Source of the DNA: Coriobacteriales bacterium
GTDB taxonomy: Bacteria; Actinomycetota; Coriobacteriia; Coriobacteriales; QAMH01
Direction of reading: 5' to 3'
DNA length: 6,192 nt
Assembly: GCA_024408695.1 (NCBI GenBank)
Contig: JAKSUU010000065.1
Span: 1-6,192 of the forward strand
The notes beneath the pieces were generated by a model. That model worked only from the letters and a program-made list of their open reading frames with translations, was not told where the DNA came from and ran no database searches. This document shows, piece by piece, positions 1-5,458 of the stretch. A program made the translations under genes and the position numbers. Position 1 is the first letter of the stretch; every line of letters begins with the position of its first letter.

Positions 1-257
1 AAGATGGAATAGAGCTCAAGGTAAAATTTGTTATTGCCCATCTTCAATTAATGGTAGACGATTATATTCCTGAGCTTGCAAAACATAATTTATTCTTGAA
101 TTTAACACCTTTCTGGGTACGTTACAACGAAGAAGTATGTAGTTCAAGTGATATTGTTGTTCTTGATAAAAATCTCTATGAGATTCCTGTTGAAACCATT
201 CATGAGGTTGAGCCACTAATTACAATATTCAAAGGTGAAGAAGTTTTTAAAGCCTAA
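1..257 (+). pseudogene. Remnant of an Amidohydro_3 (YtcJ-like) amidohydrolase, internally deleted, 5' end outside window
   Basis: An open frame runs from the window edge (codons in phase from position 3) to TAA at 255-257, giving 84 residues. Its first third (IAHLQLM followed by DDYIPELAKHNLFLNLTPFW) matches the barrel segment of YtcJ-type metal-dependent amidohydrolases, where the family reads roughly IAHLQLVDPDDIPRF..LGV.ANFQPLW. Its last third (SDIVVLDKNLYEIPVETI, then LITIFKGEEVF) matches the extreme C-terminus of the same family (ADLVVLDRNLFEIP..., LLT...G.VVY). In intact members these segments are separated by well over 100 residues, which carry the GSD motif with the catalytic metal-binding Asp. 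Here they are about 10 residues apart. The frame stays open, so I infer an in-frame internal deletion and a non-functional gene. Family assignment comes from remembered motifs, not a search. It converges on the M24 peptidase gene with a 30-bp gap and no visible terminator. Confidence 0.6.
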
Positions 258-287
258 ATTGACAATAAATTAAATCAAGGGCAATAT

Positions 288-1439
288 TTAAATTTGAGCT
301 AACTCGTGACTTAATGTCGTAAAGCTTTCAAAACCTTCGCCGGTGATAACGCCTGTGTCTTCTATGCGAATGCCGAATTTACCTGGTAAATAAATTCCTG
401 GCTCCACCGTAACTACATTGCCAGATTTTAGCTTTTTCTTATTGAAAGGGCTTAGATTTGGTGCTTCATGAATGTCTAAGCCAACACCGTGACCAAGGCT
501 ATGCCCCATCAAATTTTTATATCCACACTTTTTCATAACTTTAAGAGCAAGATTGTGGGCTTTGTTTGCTGGATAGCCCTCTTTGATGCTAGCTTTTACC
601 TTGTTATGCGCTTTTAAAACTGCATCATAAACTTGTTTTTGCTCCTCACTTGGCTCACCTACACAAAAACACCTTGTGCAATCGCTATTATAAATATTTT
701 TAGCGCCAAAATCTATGAGAAGGATATCGCCAACTTGAACTGGACGGGTGCTTGGTCGAGCATGTGGATTTGCAGAGTTAGGACCAGATGCAAGTATTGT
801 TTCGAAAGCAAGACCAGGGCAATTTACTTGCAAGAGCGAATCAAGCTGCTTTGCATATTCAATTTCAGTTTTGCCAAGATGAAAATCACTAATAAACTTT
901 TTCAAGGCAAAATCGCTGCGTTTTTGAACCTCTTTTAAAAAGTTGATTTCTACTGTTGGCTTAACCGCACGAAGTTTTTTAACCGGACTTTCGACAAGTT
1001 TAAGCTTTTGAGTTTTAAGTTTCTTTTTAAAAAATAGGTAAATTTGAGCATTAAAACTATTCTGGAGTGCAACTTTTATCTTTTTATTTTTCATCTTATT
1101 CAAGAAATTCGCGCATGATTCAAATACAGAAATATTCTTTTTGCTTGCACAAACTATTTTTAATTGCTGGCCAAATTTTTTGTTTTTTGATTTTATAGCG
1201 TTGTAATAACGGCTGTCTGTAAACAAAATTGCCTTATCCTTTGTAATAAGGAGAACATGAGCGTTATCGCTATCGAGCTCGTCTACAAAGCAGGTAAGGT
1301 ATAAAATATCTTTTACATCTTGCAAAACCAAAGCGTCAATTTTTTGTTTCCTTAAGATTTTGCGCAGATTCGAAATTCGCATTTTAGAAGTATTACCGTT
1401 GAATACCTGGTTTTTCAATTGTTCAAAATTTAATGTCAT
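288..1439 (-). CDS. M24-family metallopeptidase, Xaa-Pro aminopeptidase/dipeptidase type
   Basis: This 383-residue cytoplasmic enzyme is predicted to cleave peptides next to proline. An N-terminal creatinase-like domain (about 20-150, unusually lysine-rich) precedes a C-terminal pita-bread catalytic domain (about 160-383). All five expected metal ligands are present: Asp243 (LLIDFGA), Asp253 (NSDCTR), His317 (GHSLGHGVG), Glu346 (TVEPGIYLPG) and Glu360 (GIRIEDTG). His226 (NPHARPS) and His324 (LDIHEAPN) fit the substrate-binding histidines. No signal peptide is visible. The ATG at 1439 is preceded by GAAAGGGG about 7 nt upstream. A second in-frame Met (residue 20, MRISNLRKIL), where many family members begin, lacks a clear Shine-Dalgarno, so the longer start is preferred. 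It is the last gene of the block, 53 bp after aroB. Aminopeptidase P-like (YpdF type) and prolidase (PepQ) activity cannot be separated from sequence alone. Confidence 0.9.
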   Translation of the reverse strand: MTLNFEQLKNQVFNGNTSKMRISNLRKILRKQKIDALVLQDVKDILYLTCFVDELDSDNAHVLLITKDKAILFTDSRYYNAIKSKNKKFGQQLKIVCASKKNISVFESCANFLNKMKNKKIKVALQNSFNAQIYLFFKKKLKTQKLKLVESPVKKLRAVKPTVEINFLKEVQKRSDFALKKFISDFHLGKTEIEYAKQLDSLLQVNCPGLAFETILASGPNSANPHARPSTRPVQVGDILLIDFGAKNIYNSDCTRCFCVGEPSEEQKQVYDAVLKAHNKVKASIKEGYPANKAHNLALKVMKKCGYKNLMGHSLGHGVGLDIHEAPNLSPFNKKKLKSGNVVTVEPGIYLPGKFGIRIEDTGVITGEGFESFTTLSHELAQI

Positions 1440-1454
1440 TATATTACCCCTTTC

Positions 1455-1486
1455 GCAACACTTGGGAACGGTAACCTTAGTGTTGC
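1455..1486 (-). promoter_or_regulatory. Intercistronic inverted repeat between aroB and the M24 peptidase gene
   Basis: GCAACACT at 1455-1462 is repeated exactly as its reverse complement AGTGTTGC at 1479-1486, around a 16-nt centre. It occupies most of the 53-bp gap. In the minus-strand transcript the 3' arm is followed directly by the GAAAGGGG ribosome-binding site of the peptidase and not by a U-tract, so it does not look like an intrinsic terminator. It could be an mRNA hairpin affecting translation or stability, or a protein-binding palindrome. No known family is recognised. Confidence 0.45.
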
Positions 1487-1492
1487 AATTTA

Positions 1493-2617
1493 TTATGCTC
1501 TAGATCTACAAAACGCACTAATGTGTTCCCTTAAAACATCTTCATCAACATTGCATGCTAGTGGATTTCCAATGTCACGCAACAAAACAAAGTGTATCAT
1601 AGAGTCCAAATTTTTAGACTTTTTGTCGATTTTCATGAAGTTATAAATGGCCTCTTCTTCCAATTTATCTTGAATTTGACCGATATTAAATCTATCAAGC
1701 AATTTATCAATCTGTTTAACAACTTCAATGTCTAAACCACAAACTTGCACGCTTAAGCGCGATGCAAAACGAATTCCTTCCGCCACGGCCAAGCCATGAT
1801 CGATTTGCGACTTTTTACTTAAATAAATAGCTTCTAGCGCATGCGCAAACGTATGGCCAAAATTTAAAATCTCTCGAACCCCCTGATTATCATATGGATC
1901 AAAGGATACGAGTCTTCCCTTTTCTTCCATACTCAACTTAATAGCATTGGTTAAAGCAACTTCATCTGAATCCAAAATACTTTGTGCATTATCACGCAAC
2001 CATTCAAAAAAAGAACGGCGTTTTGCAATAAGGCTAGTTTTGATAAGTTCTGCATAGCCATTTTGAATTTGCGCTGGCGCCAAAGTGTTTAAACAGCGAG
2101 TATCCGCACAAACATAAATGGGTTGGTGAAATACGCCAATCAAATTTTTACCCTGGGGCATATTGATTGCACCCTTACCACCGATGCAAGCATCTACCAT
2201 AGAAAGAAGTGTGGTTGGAACAATTGCAAAATCAATTCCACGCATATAAGTAGCACTTACAAAACATGCAATATCACTTACAACACCTCCACCAACTGCA
2301 ACAATCAAATCTCCACGATTGTATCCTCTTTGCGACAAATTTGTCCAGATATCGTCAATAACATCAAGGCATTTGCTGTATTCACCTTCTTTGAAAGAGT
2401 ATGTCTCGACCAGAAAATCTGCATCTTCAAGTTTATTTTGAACAATTTCACCATAGATAGGCTCTACTTTTTTATCACAAATTATAAGGATTTTTGCCTT
2501 TGGCTTAAGAGATTTTATTTCATCTGCAAAATTTGAAAGTGCACCACGACCAACATGCGCATTATATGAAAGTGCAGTTTCTACCATTCCAAATCCTAAT
2601 TTTATAATGTTTGACAT
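1493..2617 (-). CDS. aroB: 3-dehydroquinate synthase
   Basis: This enzyme converts DAHP to 3-dehydroquinate, the second step of the shikimate pathway to aromatic amino acids, using NAD+ and a divalent metal in the cytoplasm. The 374-residue product is of normal length. It carries the glycine-rich NAD-binding segment GGGVVSDIA (from about residue 109) and VPTTLLSMVDACIGGK (133-148). The metal ligands are Glu190 (GYAELIK), His255 (NFGHTFAHALE) and His274 (DHGLAVAEGIR). The conserved DKK appears near residue 331. The start is the ATG at 2617, because AAAGAGGT lies 5 nt upstream. An in-frame extension to a TTG at 2638 adds seven residues but has no ribosome-binding site. It lies 40 bp after the DUF1385 gene and 53 bp before the M24 peptidase, so co-transcription is likely. 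No other shikimate gene is in the window. Nothing in the active site looks degraded. Confidence 0.96.
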   Translation of the reverse strand: MSNIIKLGFGMVETALSYNAHVGRGALSNFADEIKSLKPKAKILIICDKKVEPIYGEIVQNKLEDADFLVETYSFKEGEYSKCLDVIDDIWTNLSQRGYNRGDLIVAVGGGVVSDIACFVSATYMRGIDFAIVPTTLLSMVDACIGGKGAINMPQGKNLIGVFHQPIYVCADTRCLNTLAPAQIQNGYAELIKTSLIAKRRSFFEWLRDNAQSILDSDEVALTNAIKLSMEEKGRLVSFDPYDNQGVREILNFGHTFAHALEAIYLSKKSQIDHGLAVAEGIRFASRLSVQVCGLDIEVVKQIDKLLDRFNIGQIQDKLEEEAIYNFMKIDKKSKNLDSMIHFVLLRDIGNPLACNVDEDVLREHISAFCRSRA

Positions 2618-2621
2618 ATTT

Positions 2622-2629
2622 ACCTCTTT
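2622..2629 (-). promoter_or_regulatory. Shine-Dalgarno of aroB that decides its start
   Basis: The minus strand reads AAAGAGGT, then AAAT, then the ATG at 2617. This is a strong match to the 16S anti-SD at normal spacing. It lies downstream of the alternative TTG at 2638, so the TTG start would place the site inside the coding region. That argues for the shorter 374-residue protein. Confidence 0.75.
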
Positions 2630-2657
2630 GTAGTTCAAATATAAAAAAATTTGCTAG

Positions 2658-4031
2658 CTACGAATCCAAAGCCTTATCAGTCCTTTGCGCATTAATAGAA
2701 TCGCCTACAGTTTTATCAGCACTTTCTTCGTGAGATTTTTCGTTTTCTAAAACAATATTCATTGCAGCAATTGCACATTCTAACATAGACTCATCTGGAA
2801 CTTTAGTAGTAAGCTTTTGCATTTGAAGCCCTGGCCAAAGGATGATTTTTACAAAAGGGTTTTCTGGATGACTACCAGCCCATTTAACGGTGACTTCGTA
2901 TGAAATACCCGCAATTAAGGGAAGCAAAATAATACGAGTAAGCACGACAAGAATAAAACGGAGTGGGCCTTCGGTAATACCGGTCAAATCAATTAGAGAA
3001 TTTATCGGTTGTCCTAGAATTGAATAAATGAGAATAGCAATTATCATAACCATAAGTAAAAACGCAGTTCCACAGCGCACATGTAGACGCGGAAAAATGG
3101 CTGCATTACTTGGGGTAAGTTCAAGGCCATGCTCGTAGCAGTGAATTGTTTGATGCTCTGCACCATGATACCTAAACATACGCGTAATATCTTTCATGAG
3201 AGAAATTAACCAAACATATAAAACAAAAATAACAACACGAATAACGCCGTCAAATATGTTCCAGCCAAGGGTATTCATTTGCTCTTCGCCAAAAACAAGA
3301 TTACTTAAAAGCGCTGGAAGAGCAATAAAAATTGCAATACCAAGCAAAGTGCCAAAAATTACAGATACAATGGAAAGTGCACCCAAACCAGTGGACTTTT
3401 TCTCTTTGTTATCATTGGTCTGTTCATCTTTTGTAGTTGAGAGATTTGAAGATAGATTTTCTGAAGAAGCTTCGTTCGGAAAATTAGAATGATTCCCCGA
3501 GCAATTGTGTGAAAGCTCGGTGTTTGGGTTCCGATTACCAGAAAAATTGCCAGCGTTCGTGGTTAAACAGTTGCCTGCGTTTTCGGTGTTTTGGGCTGGA
3601 TCATCGGCTCCATCACTGGTGTTTGAGATCGAGCAGTTGTCCTGGTCATCGGTGTCCGGGGATGAACAGTTGCCTCCGCCCCCGGCATTTGGGGATTCTT
3701 CATCTTCCCAATCAAAAGCATATTCGGTTGAAAGCGTAAGTGCCTTGTACCCCAAAATTAACGATTCCACAAAAGCAGTGCAACCTCGAATAACTGGCCA
3801 GTGAAGCCAACTACGCTTATCTATGCGACTAACAAGATCGTGGCTTTCGGTATGAATTGTGCCATCAGGCTGGCGAATTGCAACAGCCCAAATATATTTT
3901 CCGCGCATCATAATACCTTCAATAAGAGCTTGCCCCCCGATATGCGTGCGCGTTTTTACATCAAAATCTGCCTTCATGGCAGCTTTTGAATTTAGTATAT
4001 TATCTTGATTATTCGACAAAATAAAAGACAC
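2658..4031 (-). CDS. yqhQ: DUF1385 (YqhQ-like) integral membrane protein with an 11-residue repeat insert
   Basis: This 457-residue protein belongs to the DUF1385 family, whose biochemical role is not established. Recognisable family blocks are IGGQALIEGIMMRG (31-44), FRYHGAEHQTIHCYEHG (286-302), LHVRCGTAFLL (316-326), LLPLIAGISYE (369-379) and PGLQMQKLTTKVPDESMLE (400-418). Hydrophobic stretches at about 217-247, 260-280, 322-340 and 356-380 suggest four membrane segments. Between the N-terminal block and the first membrane segment, residues about 109-210 form a polar Asn/Ser/Cys/Asp-rich insert built from 11-residue repeats. The C-terminal 30 residues are hydrophilic. The start is uncertain: the GTG at 4031 lies 6 nt after the thyX stop with no clear Shine-Dalgarno, while ATG at 3977 (residue 19) would also leave the conserved core intact. 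The tight spacing suggests translational coupling to thyX. Confidence 0.88.
   Translation of the reverse strand: MSFILSNNQDNILNSKAAMKADFDVKTRTHIGGQALIEGIMMRGKYIWAVAIRQPDGTIHTESHDLVSRIDKRSWLHWPVIRGCTAFVESLILGYKALTLSTEYAFDWEDEESPNAGGGGNCSSPDTDDQDNCSISNTSDGADDPAQNTENAGNCLTTNAGNFSGNRNPNTELSHNCSGNHSNFPNEASSENLSSNLSTTKDEQTNDNKEKKSTGLGALSIVSVIFGTLLGIAIFIALPALLSNLVFGEEQMNTLGWNIFDGVIRVVIFVLYVWLISLMKDITRMFRYHGAEHQTIHCYEHGLELTPSNAAIFPRLHVRCGTAFLLMVMIIAILIYSILGQPINSLIDLTGITEGPLRFILVVLTRIILLPLIAGISYEVTVKWAGSHPENPFVKIILWPGLQMQKLTTKVPDESMLECAIAAMNIVLENEKSHEESADKTVGDSINAQRTDKALDS
3444..3707 (-). repeat. Degenerate 33-bp (11-residue) tandem repeat inside the DUF1385 gene
   Basis: Residues 109-196 divide into 11-residue units. 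The clearest are GNCSSPDTDDQ (120-130), DNCSISNTSDG (131-141), ADDPAQNTENA (142-152), GNCLTTNAGNF (153-163), SGNRNPNTELS (164-174) and HNCSGNHSNFP (175-185). An approximate consensus is [GDH]-N-C-S-x-x-N-[TA]-x-x-x. On the plus strand the CAGTTG/CAATTG core recurs at 3502, 3568, 3634 and 3667, which are multiples of 33 bp apart, and units also share CGGTGTTTGGG-like sequence. The flanking units (109-119 and 186-196) are weaker. The tract is visibly richer in G+C than the rest of the gene. Confidence 0.75.
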
Positions 4032-4037
4032 TCTTAA

Positions 4038-4712
4038 TTAAATTTCGATTTTGGCCCAAGGATTTCCGCAACTCATTTTGCCTTCTGGACAACAACCTTT
4101 AACACAACCAGGACCAGCTTGCTTAAAAAGTAAAGGTGCGGTAGGGCGAACGAGTTCAAGCATTCGATTTGCAACAGCCCTGATCTCCCACTGGGCACGG
4201 CTACAACATCGTAAGCTAAAGAAATGATGTAGCTCGCGAACATTCATAGTAACAACAATTTTTGTCTCACATGCATTTGGAAGCAAATAGCGTGCATCTT
4301 CTGCAGGAACACCTGCCTGTGCAAGTTCACTATATGCATTAAATGCATCCGTGGTTGCCTTTGTATATTCTTCTTCCTTACCAGCATCAATAACACTTTG
4401 AGGGATAATGAATTCTGGAGCTTCATCAAATTTTACGTATCGTTGAGATTGTTGATTATAAGAAGCCATACGATGACGCACTAACTGGTGTGTCATTGCA
4501 CGCGAAACGCCTTCTATGGCAAAGGTGTAGGAAGCATGTTCAAGGGCAGAAAAATGACCTCCTTTTAATATTGTCATAAGCACTTTTTCTTGAGCCTCAT
4601 CACTCATAGTTTCCATAAGTTCAGCAGCACCAACCGCAGCATAACATAAACGAGCAGCACTTGCAATTGCAGCCTGGGGATTTGGCGTGTAATTCAATAA
4701 TTTTACGTCCAT
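4038..4712 (-). CDS. thyX: FAD-dependent thymidylate synthase
   Basis: ThyX methylates dUMP to dTMP using methylene-tetrahydrofolate, with FAD and NADPH, and replaces the classical ThyA. The 224-residue product contains the signature RHRMASYNQQSQR (79-91), a full match to RHRxxSxNxxSxR. Other family elements are GGHFSALEHASYTF (51-64), DARYLLPNACET (139-150) and the ELHHFFSLRCCSRAQWEIR block (160-178). The tail has a cysteine cluster, GPGCVKGCCPEGKMSCG (Cys203, 207, 208, 215), a form I recall from ThyX of several anaerobic Gram-positive groups; metal binding is possible but unproven. The ATG at 4712 has TAGGAG about 5 nt upstream. It is the first gene after the rpmE terminator and lies 6 bp before the DUF1385 gene, so it probably heads the thyX-yqhQ-aroB-peptidase operon. 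The window is too small to know whether thyA is also present. Confidence 0.96.
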   Translation of the reverse strand: MDVKLLNYTPNPQAAIASAARLCYAAVGAAELMETMSDEAQEKVLMTILKGGHFSALEHASYTFAIEGVSRAMTHQLVRHRMASYNQQSQRYVKFDEAPEFIIPQSVIDAGKEEEYTKATTDAFNAYSELAQAGVPAEDARYLLPNACETKIVVTMNVRELHHFFSLRCCSRAQWEIRAVANRMLELVRPTAPLLFKQAGPGCVKGCCPEGKMSCGNPWAKIEI

Positions 4713-4775
4713 TTTTGCTCCTATTACCTCAATATCTCTAATTAAATTTTATCAATAAAAATAAGATAATTTGCG

Positions 4776-4781
4776 ATTATA
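4776..4781 (-). promoter_or_regulatory. Possible -10 element for the thyX operon
   Basis: The minus strand has TATAAT immediately downstream of the rpmE terminator and about 64 nt before the thyX start. No convincing -35 hexamer lies 16-18 bp upstream, because that space is occupied by the terminator stem, where the matching hexamer would be CAAATT. Another AT-rich hexamer, TAAAAT, occurs closer to thyX. A promoter is expected here because the upstream gene is terminated, but the exact site is not determined. Confidence 0.25.
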
Positions 4782-4784
4782 TAA

Positions 4785-4813
4785 AAAAGACCTCAAGTAA
4801 TTTGAGGTCTTTT
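4785..4813 (-). terminator. Rho-independent terminator of rpmE
   Basis: AAAAGACCTCAA (4785-4796) and TTGAGGTCTTTT (4802-4813) form a perfect 12-bp stem around a 5-nt loop. Read on the minus strand, it follows the rpmE stop codon by 23 bp, and the 3' arm runs into TTTTTTAT, a proper U-tract. It separates rpmE from the thyX operon. The symmetric A/T flanks could also give weak termination on the plus strand, but no plus-strand gene ends nearby. Confidence 0.9.
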
Positions 4814-4836
4814 CCTTTTAAAGTGTAGTAGAAATT

Positions 4837-5325
4837 TTATTCTGCAGGGGCATCTTCTGCAGGGGCATCTTCTGCAGGGGCATCTTCTGCAGGGGCATCG
4901 GCAACAGAAGCGTCAGCGACATCCTCACTTGTTGTTTCTTCTGCAGTTTCTTCAGCAGGGGGATTTTCCTTAGCTTCTTTAGCTGCCTTTTCTGCAAATT
5001 TCTTAGCGCGTTCTTCTTTTGCAGCTTTCTTTTCTGCACGAATTGCAGCAGCTTCTTTTTCTGCGGCCTCGTTAGCTTCTTTTTTAGCAGCCTTTTTGGC
5101 GGCTTCTTTTTCTGCAACCATTTGAGCAGCACTACCAAATTTGTCGGCAAATCTTTGAACACGACCACCAGTATCAACAAATTTTTGTTGACCTGTAACA
5201 AGTGGATGGCATTTGTTACAAAGCTCAACCGTAATTTCAGGCTTAGTGGAACGTGTTGTGAAAGTGTTTCCGCAACTGCAACGAACAGTGCATTCTACGT
5301 AATCTGGATGAATTCCTTTTTTCAT
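4837..5325 (-). CDS. rpmE: 50S ribosomal protein L31 with long C-terminal extension
   Basis: L31 binds the large ribosomal subunit and bridges to the small subunit. Residues 1-66 are a standard L31 of the zinc-binding C+ type: [11 protein letters not shown], Cys16 and Cys18 in RCSCGN, Cys36 and Cys39 in LCNKCHP, then [14 protein letters not shown]. Bacterial L31 usually stops at about 65-90 residues; this product has 162. Residues 67-120 are an Ala/Lys/Glu-rich segment predicted to be helical. Residues 121-162 are an acidic Ala/Pro/Glu/Asp tail ending in four exact DAPAE repeats. I recall extended L31 proteins in Actinomycetota relatives, but a function for the tail is not known to me. The ATG at 5325 has an AAGGAG site 5 nt upstream. 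It has its own promoter, leader hairpin and terminator, so it is monocistronic. Confidence 0.95.
   Translation of the reverse strand: MKKGIHPDYVECTVRCSCGNTFTTRSTKPEITVELCNKCHPLVTGQQKFVDTGGRVQRFADKFGSAAQMVAEKEAAKKAAKKEANEAAEKEAAAIRAEKKAAKEERAKKFAEKAAKEAKENPPAEETAEETTSEDVADASVADAPAEDAPAEDAPAEDAPAE
4840..4899 (-). repeat. Four perfect 15-bp tandem repeats at the end of rpmE
   Basis: The plus strand has TTCTGCAGGGGCATC four times in succession without a mismatch. On the coding strand each unit reads GAT GCC CCT GCA GAA, so the last 20 residues of L31 are four copies of DAPAE directly before the stop. Identity at synonymous positions points to recent expansion by replication slippage, and copy number may vary between strains. 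Confidence 0.95.
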
Positions 5326-5370
5326 TTTTTCTCCTTATTATCGCTTGGTTTCCGACCAAGTCAAGTCGAA
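5326..5370 (-). promoter_or_regulatory. rpmE 5' leader with hairpin, candidate L31 autoregulatory leader
   Basis: From the predicted transcription start near 5370, the leader is about 45 nt. It holds the hairpin CTTGGT-CGGAA-ACCAAG (5360-5344), a 6-bp stem with a 5-nt loop, ending about 18 nt before the start codon and just upstream of the AAGGAG site. The arms are exact complements. Ribosomal protein genes often carry short leaders bound by their own product, and L31 leader motifs have been described for several bacterial groups, including Coriobacteria as I recall. Assignment to one of them is inference. Confidence 0.45.
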
Positions 5371-5376
5371 TTAAAT

Positions 5377-5405
5377 ATTATACTAAAAAAACAAAGTAAT
5401 ATCAA
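5377..5405 (-). promoter_or_regulatory. rpmE: Housekeeping sigma promoter of rpmE
   Basis: Read on the minus strand, TTGATA (5405-5400) is separated by exactly 17 bp from TATAAT (5382-5377). This is one mismatch from the consensus -35, with a perfect -10. The spacer includes a run of T residues. The predicted start near 5370 gives a leader of about 45 nt before the rpmE ATG, in line with a strongly expressed ribosomal protein gene. Confidence 0.8.
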
Positions 5406-5458
5406 AAATTTTCAATTATTTTAAGAAATGTTACCACCAATTAGAGACCAAATTATGC

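Noticed and set aside
31..216. 61-codon minus-strand frame opposite the amidohydrolase remnant
   Set aside because: The plus-strand frame matches two family blocks and the minus-strand product matches nothing I recognise.
258..287. Shared bidirectional terminator between the convergent genes
   Set aside because: The 30-bp gap has no stem of useful length and no hairpin followed by a T-run on either strand.
1455..1486. Intrinsic terminator after aroB
   Set aside because: The stem is not followed by a U-tract in the minus-strand transcript and leads directly into the peptidase ribosome-binding site.
2123..2536. 137-codon plus-strand frame antisense to aroB
   Set aside because: aroB is fully supported by its active-site motifs, and the antisense translation is a Thr/Asn/Ile/Cys-rich sequence without domain-like features.
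1493..2638. Longer AroB start at the TTG at 2638
   Set aside because: A strong AAAGAGGT site lies just before the ATG at 2617, and nothing supports the TTG.
3505..3804. Two overlapping plus-strand frames in the DUF1385 insert
   Set aside because: They are open only because the 33-bp repeats lack stops in several frames; the DUF1385 frame is conserved on both sides of the tract.
4840..4899. CRISPR-like array in the 15-bp repeats
   Set aside because: The units are directly adjacent without spacers and encode in-frame DAPAE at the end of rpmE.
4818..5228. 136-codon minus-strand frame overlapping rpmE, rich in Lys, Leu and Gln
   Set aside because: It is the shifted frame of the GCA/GAA/AAG-rich tail of rpmE; the low-complexity codons keep other frames open. 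It has no ribosome-binding site or family motif, and no slippery site suggests programmed frameshifting.
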